A stretch of DNA of 64,000 bases from Achromobacter aloeverae (GCF_004121055.1 NZ_PYAL01000006.1:310001-374000), one strand, 5' to 3'; positions 16,395 to 25,475 are shown, counted from the stretch's first letter. Program-made: numbers and translations. The notes: generated from the letters alone by a model not told the origin.

Positions 16395-17489
16395 ATGTCG
16401 AACCTTCCGAATTCCCAACGCCGTCGCCTATTGGGCTCGACCTCGGCCCTGGCCGCCCTTGGACTGCTGGACCTGGGCCTGGGCCGGACCGGTGCCGCCC
16501 GTGCGCAAGGCGCGCCGCGGACGGATGCCGGAGCGGGGCGGGCAGGGGGGGCCAGCGCATTCGGCGCGATCCGCCAGGTGGAAGCGGGTACGTTGGATAT
16601 CGGCTATGCGGAGGTGGGCCCGGGTAATGTGCTACAGAGGGAGCCACGGAAGGAACCGGACACGGCGCCCGTTGCCATCCTGCTGCACGGCTGGCCCTAT
16701 GATATCCACAGCTTCGCCGACGTCGCGCCCATGCTGGCGGCTGCCGGCTATCGCGTGATCGTGCCCTACCTGCGGGGTTATGGCTCGACGCGTTTCCTCT
16801 CGGCGGATACCCCGCGCAATGGGCAGCAAGCCGCGGTGGCCCTGGACATCATCGCCCTGATGGATGCCTTGAAGATCGAGAAGGCGGTGATCGCCGGCTT
16901 CGACTGGGGCGCGCGCACCGCCGATATCCTGGCCGCGTTGTGGCCGGAGCGTTGCCGCGGCCTCGTGTCGGTCAGCGGTTATCTGATCGGCAGCCAGCAA
17001 GCCAATGCCAAGCCCTTGCCGCCGGCCGCCGAACTGCAATGGTGGTACCAGTTCTATTTCGCCACGGAGCGGGGCGCGCAGGGCTATGCGGCCAATGTGC
17101 ACGACTTCAACAAGCTGATCTGGCGACAGGCTTCGCCGAAATGGGCGTTCGACGATGCGACGTACGAACGGTCCGCGCGGTCCTTCGACAATCCCGATCA
17201 TGTGGCGGTGGTGATCCACAACTACCGCTGGCGCCTGGGCCTGGCGCAGGGCGAATCCAGGTACGACGATTACGAGCGCCGCCTGGCCGCGGCGCCGAAG
17301 ATCACGGTTCCCGCCATCACGATGGAGGGCGATGCCAACGGCGCGGCCCATCCGGCGCCGGCGGCCTACGCCCGGCAGTTCACCGGCAAATACCAGCACC
17401 GCGATCTCCGGGGCGGCATCGGCCACAACCTGCCGCAGGAGGCGCCGAGGGAGTTCGCGGACGCGGTGCTGCAAGTCGTGAAGTTGTAA
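16395..17489 (+). CDS. Exported alpha/beta hydrolase (epoxide hydrolase/dehalogenase type)
   Basis: A 364-residue alpha/beta hydrolase with a probable Tat signal (SQRRRLLGSTSALAALG, residues 7-23) and a low-complexity spacer to about residue 55. The oxyanion motif HGWP is at 98-101 and the nucleophile is Asp170 in the elbow GFDWGAR, not the Ser of esterases. The C-terminal histidine is in GGIGHNLPQEAP. An Asp nucleophile points to epoxide hydrolase or haloalkane dehalogenase-like chemistry in the periplasm. The substrate is unknown. The RstA-like box at 16225 suggests control by the two-component system encoded at 17678-19790. Confidence 0.85.
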   Translation: MSNLPNSQRRRLLGSTSALAALGLLDLGLGRTGAARAQGAPRTDAGAGRAGGASAFGAIRQVEAGTLDIGYAEVGPGNVLQREPRKEPDTAPVAILLHGWPYDIHSFADVAPMLAAAGYRVIVPYLRGYGSTRFLSADTPRNGQQAAVALDIIALMDALKIEKAVIAGFDWGARTADILAALWPERCRGLVSVSGYLIGSQQANAKPLPPAAELQWWYQFYFATERGAQGYAANVHDFNKLIWRQASPKWAFDDATYERSARSFDNPDHVAVVIHNYRWRLGLAQGESRYDDYERRLAAAPKITVPAITMEGDANGAAHPAPAAYARQFTGKYQHRDLRGGIGHNLPQEAPREFADAVLQVVKL

Positions 17490-17529
17490 GGCAGTCGCGG
17501 CCGCGGCGCCGTGCGGCGTCGCGGTGATC

Positions 17530-17721
17530 ATGACCTCGAATACGCTCTCCTTCACGGTCGTGGACGAGGCCAGGTTCAACAAGCTGCCCGACGAGACCTT
17601 CCTGCGCTGGCGCGCGAACGGCTGGCTGCCGCTGGTTTACTGCCATCTGCTGTCGATCAACACCTGGCCGGCCCAGATCAACCAGGTCCAGCCTGTCGCG
17701 GAGACTGGGACGGCAACCTGA
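17530..17721 (+). pseudogene. Fragment resembling the C-terminus of a SapC-family protein
   Basis: A short frame (about 63 codons) reads TVVDEARFNKLPDETFLRW and LPLVYCHLLSINTW. This matches the closing segment of SapC-family proteins, where a VVDE-x-x-x-x-L-x-D-x-x-F element is followed by a LIYAHLLS helix. SapC proteins are normally over 200 residues, and the N-terminal two thirds are absent: only 40 bases separate this fragment from the hydrolase gene. Its last 44 bases overlap the end of the convergent kinase gene. It has no good ribosome site. It is best read as a gene remnant, but a real micro-protein cannot be excluded. Confidence 0.45.
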
Positions 17722-19048
17722 GTTCCGCGGACAAGCCGCCGCCGGGACGGTTGCTCAGGACCAATTCCGCGCCTAGCGCCGCGGCCAGTTGCCTGGCGAT
17801 GGCCAGCCCCAGGCCCGTGCCGCCGGTTGCGCGGTTGCGCGAGGATTCCACCCGATAGAACGGCTCGCAGACCGCGTCCAGTTCGCCGGGCGGAATGCCG
17901 GGGCCACGGTCCAGCACGAAAATCGAGACGGCGCCGTCGCCATGGCGGCGCATTGCCACTTCGGCGGCGCCCGAGAACTTGAGGGCGTTGTCGATCAGGT
18001 TGCTCAGCACCCGTCGCAAGGCCTGGGGACGGGTGGACCAGGGCAGGCTCTCCTGCCCCGCCAGGGTGACCCTCCGCCCCGTGTCCTCGTAGTCGTACAC
18101 CAGGCTTTCGACGAAGGCGCCCAGGTCCGTGCGGGCTTCCTTTTCCTGGCTGCCATGCGCGCTGCGCGCATAGTCGATGCCTTCGCGGACCAGTCGCCCC
18201 ACCTCGTCGAGATCGCGCTCCAGCTTGTCGCGGTCGGCGCTCTCGTCCATGCTTTCCACGCGCAGCTTCATGCGGGTGATGGGGGTCTGCAGATCATGGG
18301 AAATCGCCCCCAGCATCTGCATGCGTTCGGCCATGTGCGACGCGATGCGGCGTTGCATGGCGTTGAACGCCGTCGCGGCGCGCGCGACCTCGCGCGGGCC
18401 GTCTTCCGGAACGGGAGGCGGCTTGCGGTTCGGGTCCATGGCATCGGCGGCCTGGGCCAGGCGCGTCAACGGCCTGACGGCCAGCCGCACGGCCAGCCAC
18501 GCGCATCCCACCAGCAGCAGCAACTGCAGGCACAGCACGACGGGCAGCCACCGCGCCAGGGCAGGCATTTGCAGGTGGATGTCCAGCACCGCGGTGCTGC
18601 CGTCGCCCAGCGTGACCTGCGCCTGGATGTGGCGGGGATCGTCCGCGTCGGCCAGGATGGCCAGCGGTCGCCGGCCTCCCAGCGCATCTTCGATGGCCGC
18701 GGCGGCGGTGCGCTGCGCGGCCGACTCAAGCGGCTGGCGCACCGTCGCCGGGCCGGGCAGGTATTGCTTGTTGCCGTTCGTCAGGCGGGGATACCAGGCG
18801 GCGCGTTCCTGCGGGGGCAGCCGGTCCAGGATGTCCATGGCGATGCCGACATCGCGCTCCAGGTCGCCCAGCATCATCATTCTGGTGGTGGTGTAGCGCT
18901 CGTAGAACAGCAGCGAGAACGACAAGGCATGGGCCACCACCAGCCCCAGGACGAAAATCAGGAAGAGGCGCGCGACCAGGGTGCGAGGCCAGAGCCGCGA
19001 GAGCGGCGGGCGGGGGGATGGCTGTGATACGGGGGCGGTGGGGGACAT
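17678..19048 (-). CDS. Two-component sensor histidine kinase
   Basis: A 456-residue inner-membrane kinase. Two membrane segments (about 20-40 and 150-172) flank a periplasmic sensor of about 110 residues. A HAMP domain follows (about 170-225), then the phospho-accepting His in GAISHDLQTPITRMK, the N box LSNLIDNALKFSG, and glycine boxes DRGPGIP and GGTGLGLAIAR. It starts 7 bases after the stop of the response regulator gene, so the pair is one transcript. The periplasmic domain is compact and lacks a recognisable fold name. The signal is unknown. Confidence 0.92.
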   Translation of the reverse strand: MSPTAPVSQPSPRPPLSRLWPRTLVARLFLIFVLGLVVAHALSFSLLFYERYTTTRMMMLGDLERDVGIAMDILDRLPPQERAAWYPRLTNGNKQYLPGPATVRQPLESAAQRTAAAAIEDALGGRRPLAILADADDPRHIQAQVTLGDGSTAVLDIHLQMPALARWLPVVLCLQLLLLVGCAWLAVRLAVRPLTRLAQAADAMDPNRKPPPVPEDGPREVARAATAFNAMQRRIASHMAERMQMLGAISHDLQTPITRMKLRVESMDESADRDKLERDLDEVGRLVREGIDYARSAHGSQEKEARTDLGAFVESLVYDYEDTGRRVTLAGQESLPWSTRPQALRRVLSNLIDNALKFSGAAEVAMRRHGDGAVSIFVLDRGPGIPPGELDAVCEPFYRVESSRNRATGGTGLGLAIARQLAAALGAELVLSNRPGGGLSAELRLPSQSPRQAGPG

Positions 19049-19055
19049 GCCGGCG

Positions 19056-19790
<735 letters not shown>

Positions 19791-19925
19791 GCGCGGGGTC
19801 CTTTCGTGTATGCCTTGGCGTTGGTCTTTTCTTGACTGCTTGCGGGGTCCGGCCGGCCGAGCCATGCGCCGACCGCCTGTCCGACGCAAATGTACGGCAG
19901 GCGGTGGGCAGGGGAAAGCGGCTTT

Positions 19926-19940
19926 TGTACGCCTATGTAT
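19926..19940 (+). promoter_or_regulatory. RstA-box-like direct repeat upstream of the two-component operon
   Basis: TGTACGCCTATGTAT has two TGTA elements 10 bases apart, the same geometry as the copies at 16225 and 20413. It lies 136 bases upstream of the response regulator start and just downstream of the 45-residue gene. It is a plausible autoregulatory site for the OmpR-type protein. The assignment is by repeat geometry only. Confidence 0.45.
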
Positions 19941-19986
19941 CCGGAGCGGGCCGCGATATGCGGAGCGGGAGGATGGGGACGCCGCC

Positions 19987-20124
19987 TTATGGTCCGGACC
20001 GCCTGCCGGGCGCCTCGCGCCGCCGCGCCTGCGTACTGGGGACCAGGTCGCACTGCAGCGGCCTGGCCGCCTCGGTCGCCAGGCCGCCGAGCAGCAGGGC
20101 GAGCACCGCGAGCAGGCGCCTCAT
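19987..20124 (-). CDS. 45-residue putative exported peptide
   Basis: A 45-codon gene beginning MRRLLAVLALLLGGLATEA, a convincing signal peptide, followed by a short basic tail of about 25 residues (RPLQCDLVPSTQARRRE...) with one cysteine. A strong AGGAGGT ribosome site lies 8 bases upstream. Its ATG overlaps the stop of the preceding 70-codon gene as ATGA (20121-20124), a sign of translational coupling. It lies upstream of the response regulator gene on the same strand. I do not recognise a family. A small envelope peptide acting on the sensor kinase would fit the context but is speculation. Confidence 0.55.
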   Translation of the reverse strand: MRRLLAVLALLLGGLATEAARPLQCDLVPSTQARRREAPGRRSGP

Positions 20125-20333
20125 GACCACACCTCCTGGGTGTCATCGCGGAGTATTCGCGGCGGCGGGGCTCCCGTCCCGGACGCCAGGTCGAAAGGCA
20201 GCGTCCAGGCGTCCACGTCGCTCGGGCCGGCGCGTCGCCGCGCCGGCTCCCCGGCGGAGAGCGGCGCGGCGGGCGCCGCATGGGCGAGCCGGGTGTCGTG
20301 GCGGCGGAAAGCGGGGAGAGTCTGGGCAGCCAT
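20121..20333 (-). CDS. 70-residue uncharacterised protein upstream of the two-component system
   Basis: A 70-codon gene (MAAQTLPAFRRHDTRLAHAAP...) with an AAGGAG ribosome site 9 bases upstream. The sequence is Ala/Arg/Pro-rich with a Trp-containing middle (DVDAWTLPFDL) and ends ILRDDTQEVWS. It has no signal peptide, cysteine or membrane segment. It overlaps the following 45-codon gene by ATGA. It is divergent from the thioredoxin gene, and the region between them contains the direct repeat at 20413. Family unknown; coding status rests on the ribosome site and the coupling. Confidence 0.5.
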   Translation of the reverse strand: MAAQTLPAFRRHDTRLAHAAPAAPLSAGEPARRRAGPSDVDAWTLPFDLASGTGAPPPRILRDDTQEVWS

Positions 20334-20412
20334 GGGTGAGCTCCTTGCGGGTCTTGTGTCGGGGAGAGAAAGCAATCCGTAGCCGCTTTATAGCCACCGC
20401 CCGCAAGGCTTG

Positions 20413-20427
20413 TGTACCGCAATGTAT
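20413..20427 (+). promoter_or_regulatory. RstA-box-like direct repeat in the thioredoxin/small-gene divergent promoter
   Basis: TGTACCGCAATGTAT has two TGTA elements 10 bases apart and is the copy closest to the reversed RstA consensus TGTAACNANATGTA. It overlaps an inverted repeat, TGTATCGG ... CCGATACA (20423-20448). It lies between the 70-codon gene (minus) and the thioredoxin gene (plus), so it could control both. Confidence 0.5.
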
Positions 20428-20588
20428 CGGCCCCGGCGCCCGATACACAAACTCGAAAAAAAGGCCCATTTCGGGCACAGGCCGGATACCTGGCCCCGTT
20501 GAAATGGCGTCATCCGGCACCGCGCCGGCCCCCCGGGGCGGCGCGCCGGGATCACCGACCCTTTACAGCGATCGCACAGGAGCCCACC

Positions 20589-21098
20589 ATGCTCAAGACC
20601 TTGAAGAAACTGGCGCTGGCCACCGTTTTCCTCACATCTGTCGGCCACGCCGCCGCCATGCCCAACGACCCGGCGCCCGAGTTCACCGGCATCGAGAAAT
20701 GGCTGAACAGCGCACCCTTGACGATGGCGCAATTGCGCGGCAAGGTCGTGCTGGTCGATTTCTGGACCTACACCTGCATCAACTGCATCCACACCATTCC
20801 CTACGTCAAGCGCTGGCACGAGAAATACAAGGACCAGGGCTTGACCGTGGTCGGGGTGCACACGCCGGAGTTCCCCTTCGAACGCCTGGAGACCAACGTG
20901 AAACAGGCCATCGAACGCTTCGGCATCACCTATCCCGTCGCCCAGGACAATCGCTACGCCACATGGAAGGCCTACAGCAACCTCTACTGGCCCGCCTTCT
21001 ATCTCATCGACAAGCAGGGCCGTATCGCCTACACCCATTTCGGCGAGGGACGCTACGAAGAGACCGAAGCGGCGATCCAGCGCCTGCTTGCGCAGTGA
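20589..21098 (+). CDS. Exported thioredoxin-fold protein (TlpA/DipZ C-terminal type)
   Basis: A 169-residue periplasmic thioredoxin-fold protein. The signal peptide covers residues 1-23 (LALATVFLTSVGHAAA). The redox motif is Cys63-Ile-Asn-Cys66 in DFWTYTCINCIHTIPYVK, a phrase typical of the thioredoxin domain of DipZ-like proteins. The cis-proline loop is in NLYWPAFYLIDKQG. It should reduce or oxidise thiols of envelope proteins. No CcdA-type membrane electron donor is adjacent. A ribosome site AGGAG precedes the ATG at 20589. The direct repeat at 20413 suggests control by the neighbouring response regulator. Confidence 0.9.
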   Translation: MLKTLKKLALATVFLTSVGHAAAMPNDPAPEFTGIEKWLNSAPLTMAQLRGKVVLVDFWTYTCINCIHTIPYVKRWHEKYKDQGLTVVGVHTPEFPFERLETNVKQAIERFGITYPVAQDNRYATWKAYSNLYWPAFYLIDKQGRIAYTHFGEGRYEETEAAIQRLLAQ

Positions 21099-21136
21099 CC
21101 GGTCGCCGCCCGCTCCGCGCGGTGCGCAAGAGGGCC

Positions 21137-21156
21137 CCGGCAGTCCTGACTGCCGG
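21137..21156. terminator. Hairpin between thioredoxin and autotransporter genes
   Basis: An 8-base perfect inverted repeat, CCGGCAGT-CCTG-ACTGCCGG, sits in the 68-base gap between two converging genes. It could end transcription from both sides. No clear T run follows on either strand, so rho-independent action is uncertain. Confidence 0.5.
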
Positions 21157-21166
21157 TCGACAAGCC

Positions 21167-24100
21167 TCAGAAGCGATAGCTGACGTTGACCAGGCCCGTG
21201 TTCTGGTAATTGCCGCTGCCGTACTGGCCGGCGTAGGTCAGGCTGACCTTGGTGCTGCGCGTGACCGCGACTTCCGCGCCCAGTTCCAGTGCCATCGCGT
21301 TGCGCGCGATGGGGGCGCCCGCCACGGAATACGACGTGTCGCTGCCCTGCAGGGCCAGCGTCGTGCGCGGCTGCACGTCGCCGAAGGCATGGCGCCAGCC
21401 CACCGTGGCGCGCAGCGTGCCCGCCATTTCGCCGGCGTTGAAGTCGGTGCTGGCGTGCAGGCCCAGGGTGGTGGTGGTGGTCTGGTTGCGCTCGCTCTCG
21501 CCGTCCAGCGCCGCGCTGCCGCCCGACTCCGAGAAGCCGCGCAGGCGCATGTCGCTCCAGACCGCGCCGACGAAAGGCTCGACGCTGGCGCGGTCGGCGA
21601 TGGGCAGCTTGTAGCCCAGTTCGGCGAAGAGCTGGGAGGTGCTGCCGCTGTAGTCGGCCGTCAGCGTCTGGTTGATCGTGCCGGCGTTCACGCCGCGCTT
21701 GGTGCTCAAGTCATGCCAGGTGTAGGCCGCGCCGCCGCTCAGGCGGATCTGGCCGGGACCGGCGGCATAGGCCTTGCCGCCGTACAGGGTGGCGGTGTAG
21801 CTGTCGACGTCGGCCTTGGAATCGACATCGCGCGTGCTGAGGTGGCTGCCGGTGTAGCCCAGCGCTCCGCCCAGGCGCAGGCCGCCGCCGACATCGCGGT
21901 CCGCCCCGATATAGACCCCGCCGTCGGTGCCGGACGTCTTGGCGATCCCATCGCTGCCGCCTACCTTGTTCCAGTTGCCGAAGACCTGCACCCAGACCGG
22001 ATAGGCGCCCGAGGTCGGCAGGGAAGACGCATCGCCCTTGCCCAGGTCCGCGGTCGGCCGCCCGGGCAGCATGCCGGCGTCCATGTTGGCGCGCAAGTGC
22101 GACAGCGGCAGGCTGACGGCCGTGGTGGAGACCGTCTGCAGGGCCGTGACGTTGCTGGCATGGGCTTCGCCCGACAGCAGGTTGAAGGCCTTGGCCGCGT
22201 CGCCGCCGGACAGCGTGACGACTTGCTGGTACAGCGAGTTCGATAGCGGCAGGCCGTCCAGCGAGCGGGCCACGGCGCGCTGGTTGCGCGTCATGCCCAG
22301 GGCTTCGAAGGACGTGTCGTTGCGCTCTAGCGTCATGTCGACGTTGTTGGCCGTATAGGCCAACGTCGGCGTGAGGAAGGCGTAGTTGGACTGCACTGAA
22401 CCGAAGGTGCCGCTCAGGCCGCCGTCCGAGGTCAGGATGGTGTAGCTGCGGAAGGGCGCATAGCTGCCGTCGGTGCCGATGTGGACCACCGACCCGGCCA
22501 GCGTGGTCAGGCCGGTGACGTGGACCAGGTCGCTGGCGGTGCTGGCGGGATCGGCCTGCACGGCGTAGGTCGATCCCTGCGCGAACGTCAGGTCGCCATT
22601 GACGGTCAACGTGCCGATGCTGCTCACGCCGGCTGCGCTCATGGCGCCCGGCGACAGCGTCGACCCGCTGGCCAGCGTGGTGCTGCCTACCGTCCCTGTG
22701 CCGGCCAGCGTGGCGCCGCTGCCGACGTTGACCGCGCTGGCGACCGAGCCGTTCACCACCAGGGCGCCGCCCGTGTCGACGCTGGTGGGGCCAGTGTAGG
22801 TGCTGGCGCCGGTCAGCGTAGTGGTGCCGGCGCCGATTTCCACGCTGGCAAGGTTGCGCAACGCGTAGTCATAGGTGAATGCGTTGCCGGCGCCCGGGGC
22901 GATGGCGACGGTGCTGGTACCCGTGCCGCCGTCGATATCGCCGATGATTCGCGCACTGCCGCCCAGGATACGCAGGCTGCTGTTGCTGCTGCCGAAGTTG
23001 ATGGCCAGGCCGCTGCTGTCGGCCTTGATGGTGCCGTAGTTGACGATGCTGGTGTTGGTCACCCCGGTGTCGATGGCCGCCGCCGTCGCGCCGCCGCCTT
23101 CGATCAGGCCGCCGGCCAGGTTGTTGATGGTGACCGTGTGGGTGGTGGCGCCGCCGGTGATGACGATGGCCGAGTCCGTCTGGCCGCGGATGGTGCCGCT
23201 GTTGGTGATCACGCTGTCCGCGTAGATGCCCTGGGCGGGAAAGGTCGTCGTGGTGCCGTCGTCGTTGTCGATGTGGTCGATGCCGGCCAGCGTGATGCCG
23301 CGGCCGAGGCCGCCGCCGACGTTGTCGCCCTCGATCAGTCCGCTGTTGATGATGGTTCCTCCGCCGACCGTCACGCCTTCGCTGACGTCGTTGTAGGACT
23401 GCTTGCCGATGATGGTGCCGGTATTGACGATATGGACGATGCCGTCCACGTCCACCCCATCGCCGTCGCCCGTGCTGTTGTTGCCGATGATCGTGCCGTA
23501 GTTGGTAATCGTGGCGACGGAGGTGACGCCGTCGATGTTGATGCCGGAACCCGCCTGGCCTTCGATGGTGCCGCCCAGGTTGTTGGTCACGGTGATGACG
23601 AAGGGCGTGCTGTCGTCGGCCGCGCCGCCGGTGATGCCGTGGCGTGAGCCGATGATGCGGCCGGTGCCCGCCGTCGTGGCGCCGCCATTGCTGGCGTTGA
23701 CGATGGTCACGCCGGTATTGTTCTGGGCATCCACGCCATCGTTGGCGTCCGCGGTGTATATGGATTGGATCAGGCCGTCGTTATAGACCGCGCCGTTGAC
23801 CCCCGGCCGCACGGCGTCGGCGTCATAGGCCTGGATGACGCCGGTGGACAGGTTGCGCAGCACGTTCGCGCCGGTAGTGATGGCGTTCCAGTCGATGGCC
23901 TGGCCGCCCTTGGTCGTGCTGTTGCCGGAGATGATGGTGCCCGCGTTGGTCAGCGTGACGTTGCTGTTGCCGACGTTCATCTGGAAGGCGTCGTCGGTCG
24001 TGGCCTGGATGAGGGCGCCCGCGGCGTTGGTGACCGTCAGCGTCAGGCTGCCGGTGTTGTCCCGTATGGCCCGCTTGCCGGTGGACACGATGGTGCCGTA

Positions 24101-24334
24101 GTTGCTGACCGTGGCGTTACCGTTGATCGAGACGGAAATGCCGGAGGTTTTCAGCGTACCGCCCTGTTCCACGGTGCCGGTGTCGCCGGTGGCCAGTGTC
24201 TGGGCCGTGGTGCTGGTCGTGCCCGTCGCGATGTCGAAGCTGCCCCCGGCGGCGAAAACGACGGTGGACGGAGCAAGGGCGGGAAGTGCGGCGGCGATGG
24301 CCAGGGCCAGTGGCGAAAAGGCGAGACGTTTCAT
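21167..24334 (-). CDS. Large autotransporter (type Va secretion) adhesin-like protein
   Basis: A 1055-residue self-secreted outer-membrane protein. The signal peptide covers residues 1-29 (LALAIAAALPALAPSTVVFA). The passenger (about 30-690) is a Gly/Thr/Asn-rich beta-helix built from repeated motifs such as TNYGTIIGNNS, VNTGTIIG and INSGLIEG. A STLSPG-type junction (about 560) is followed by the PL-x-x-SLYQQ and SGEAHAS elements that precede the barrel. The C-terminal autotransporter beta-barrel (about 770-1055) ends in Tyr-Arg-Phe, the usual assembly signal. No catalytic triad, RGD or heparin-binding motif stands out. Its role is likely adhesion or surface structure, but this is family inference. 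Confidence 0.92.
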   Translation of the reverse strand: MKRLAFSPLALAIAAALPALAPSTVVFAAGGSFDIATGTTSTTAQTLATGDTGTVEQGGTLKTSGISVSINGNATVSNYGTIVSTGKRAIRDNTGSLTLTVTNAAGALIQATTDDAFQMNVGNSNVTLTNAGTIISGNSTTKGGQAIDWNAITTGANVLRNLSTGVIQAYDADAVRPGVNGAVYNDGLIQSIYTADANDGVDAQNNTGVTIVNASNGGATTAGTGRIIGSRHGITGGAADDSTPFVITVTNNLGGTIEGQAGSGINIDGVTSVATITNYGTIIGNNSTGDGDGVDVDGIVHIVNTGTIIGKQSYNDVSEGVTVGGGTIINSGLIEGDNVGGGLGRGITLAGIDHIDNDDGTTTTFPAQGIYADSVITNSGTIRGQTDSAIVITGGATTHTVTINNLAGGLIEGGGATAAAIDTGVTNTSIVNYGTIKADSSGLAINFGSSNSSLRILGGSARIIGDIDGGTGTSTVAIAPGAGNAFTYDYALRNLASVEIGAGTTTLTGASTYTGPTSVDTGGALVVNGSVASAVNVGSGATLAGTGTVGSTTLASGSTLSPGAMSAAGVSSIGTLTVNGDLTFAQGSTYAVQADPASTASDLVHVTGLTTLAGSVVHIGTDGSYAPFRSYTILTSDGGLSGTFGSVQSNYAFLTPTLAYTANNVDMTLERNDTSFEALGMTRNQRAVARSLDGLPLSNSLYQQVVTLSGGDAAKAFNLLSGEAHASNVTALQTVSTTAVSLPLSHLRANMDAGMLPGRPTADLGKGDASSLPTSGAYPVWVQVFGNWNKVGGSDGIAKTSGTDGGVYIGADRDVGGGLRLGGALGYTGSHLSTRDVDSKADVDSYTATLYGGKAYAAGPGQIRLSGGAAYTWHDLSTKRGVNAGTINQTLTADYSGSTSQLFAELGYKLPIADRASVEPFVGAVWSDMRLRGFSESGGSAALDGESERNQTTTTTLGLHASTDFNAGEMAGTLRATVGWRHAFGDVQPRTTLALQGSDTSYSVAGAPIARNAMALELGAEVAVTRSTKVSLTYAGQYGSGNYQNTGLVNVSYRF

Positions 24335-24430
24335 GCGCTTCGTTGTTCTGTATCGGTTGGTTATAAGTGGCCGTGAATTGTCGGGATACCGTGTGACACT
24401 TCCATGACGAAGAAAAAAAGATGAAAAAAA

Positions 24431-24458
24431 GGGCCCGCGAGTCGAGATTCGCGGGCCC
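24431..24458 (-). terminator. Strong rho-independent terminator of the decayed locus
   Basis: A perfect 10-base stem, GGGCCCGCGA ... TCGCGGGCCC, with an 8-base loop is followed, on the minus strand, by a run of seven T. It lies just after the Bug remnant and before the autotransporter promoter, so it ended the old homogentisate operon. It has been preserved although the genes upstream are ruined. Confidence 0.85.
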
Positions 24459-24479
24459 CGCCGGTTGGAAAGCGACAGG

Positions 24480-24702
24480 ATTCAGTCGGCGGGCAAGCGC
24501 CGCCTGGCGACACTATTAGGTCCCGCAGCGTCCGGGCGGGATGGCGGTCGCGCACCGCGATCACGAAAGGGAACGTGGAGACGGTGGACAGGAAGGGTGA
24601 AGTCCTTGACCGGGTCGTAGGGCGCGCGGGCGCGGGCGCCAGGCCGGTCGCCGCCGCCAGGGCGAACCCGGCGCGTAGCAGGTGTCGGCGATGGATGTCC
24701 AT
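24480..24702 (-). pseudogene. Remnant of a Bug-type receptor gene
   Basis: A good ribosome site (AGGAGGAG) and a signal-peptide start (MDIHRRHLLRAGFALAAATGLAPA) are intact. The sequence then jumps to a point about 100 residues into a Bug protein: YDPVKDFT is read in one frame, and STFPFVIAVRDRHPARTLRDLI continues in the next. So at least one internal deletion and one frameshift are present, and the last 150 or more residues are missing. Intact Bug proteins are about 325 residues. It ends just before the terminator at 24431-24458. Confidence 0.75.
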
Positions 24703-24767
24703 GTGTTCTCTCCTCCTGGTGCTTGCCATCTGGGTTTTTGCTTTTTTCTTGTCCCGGTATTCGCGGA

Positions 24768-25112
24768 TTATGCGGACGGTGGCGTACCGCCATCGAAATG
24801 CGCGGTGAAACCGTTCCAGACCGCGTCGGTGAAGGGCGCGGTCTGCCAGGCGCCGGCGGAGATTTCGTCGAAGCGCCGGTGCATGGCGGAAGGACGGATG
24901 CGATACATCCACGTGCGCAGGTTGTGGTCGCGCGGCGTGGTGAATGCCGACCCGGACAGCAGTTCCGTGTACAGGCCGTGCGGTGCGCGCTGCGGGGAAT
25001 TGCGGCCCACGGGTAGCGCGCCGGCAATCGCTTCCGTTTCGAAGCGATTGCCGAAGCCGCTGAGGTAAGTGAGCGCAGGGTGGGTAAGCGCAGGCGTGGC
25101 GGTGCCGGCCAT
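24768..25112 (-). pseudogene. hmgA: Remnant of homogentisate 1,2-dioxygenase gene (internal deletion)
   Basis: A 114-codon open frame starts with an intact ribosome site (AAGGAG) and the unmistakable N-terminus of homogentisate dioxygenase: [19 protein letters not shown], then [20 protein letters not shown] and [12 protein letters not shown]. After about residue 95 it ends [17 protein letters not shown], which looks like the extreme C-terminus of the same enzyme (a W-x-G-L-x-x-H-F-D element). Intact enzymes are about 430 residues, so some 320 central residues, including all iron ligands, are gone. It cannot be active. Confidence 0.8.
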
Positions 25113-25128
25113 GGTTGTCTCCTTGTCG

Positions 25129-25386
25129 TCAGCGTCCGCTGGGCGGCGCCTTTTCTTCGGGGGCGGCGTTGGCGGCGGAGATGCGGCCCCGGCACTCGCC
25201 GAAGCCGATGCGCACGCGTCCGGCCGCGCTGCAATAGCCGGTCAGCGTGATCTCGTCGCCGTCGGGCGAGAACCGGGTGTAGGGCAGGTTCTGGATGGGG
25301 AAGTCGCAGCCCGGCGCGTTGGCGGATGCCACCCAGCTGCGCAGGTCGGGGTCATGGGTGGCGTCGATCGAGGCGTGGATCGTGGC
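25129..25386 (-). pseudogene. fahA: Remnant of fumarylacetoacetase gene (internal deletion)
   Basis: The frame contains the start of fumarylacetoacetase (HASIDATHDPDLRSWVASAN, then APGCDFPIQNLP). It joins directly to the C-terminal strand region of the same family ([20 protein letters not shown], then FGECRG). About 350 residues between the two ends are missing, including the active site. The original start codon is lost: the first recognisable residues run in from an unrelated segment. It lies 16 bases upstream of the hmgA remnant, as expected for a former homogentisate operon. Confidence 0.78.
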
Positions 25387-25388
25387 AC

Positions 25389-25475
25389 ATTCCGCTGGGC
25401 CGCGTGACGTCGCCGCAAGACGTGGCCGACAGCATCCTCGCCGCCGCCGCCTTGCTGAAGACCGCCACGGGCACC
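25389..25475 (+). pseudogene. Inverted fragment of an SDR gene C-terminus
   Basis: On the plus strand, opposite to its neighbours, about 29 codons read IPLGRVTSPQDVADSILAAA and ALLKTATGT. This is the P-L-G-R-x-x-x-P-x-D-V-A element, followed by a helix and T-G, that closes classical short-chain dehydrogenases. It abuts the N-terminal SDR remnant (minus strand) at about 25475. The simplest reading is that a piece of the same SDR gene was inverted during decay of the locus. Confidence 0.6.

Noticed and set aside
17789-19027. A 412-codon plus-strand frame rich in Gln, Gly and Arg
   Set aside because: It is the complement of the sensor kinase gene and has no recognisable domain or ribosome site.
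24361-24702. An intact 113-codon exported protein in place of a Bug remnant
   Set aside because: After the signal peptide the sequence matches an internal Bug segment across a frameshift and then runs into the terminator stem, so it is better explained as a relic.
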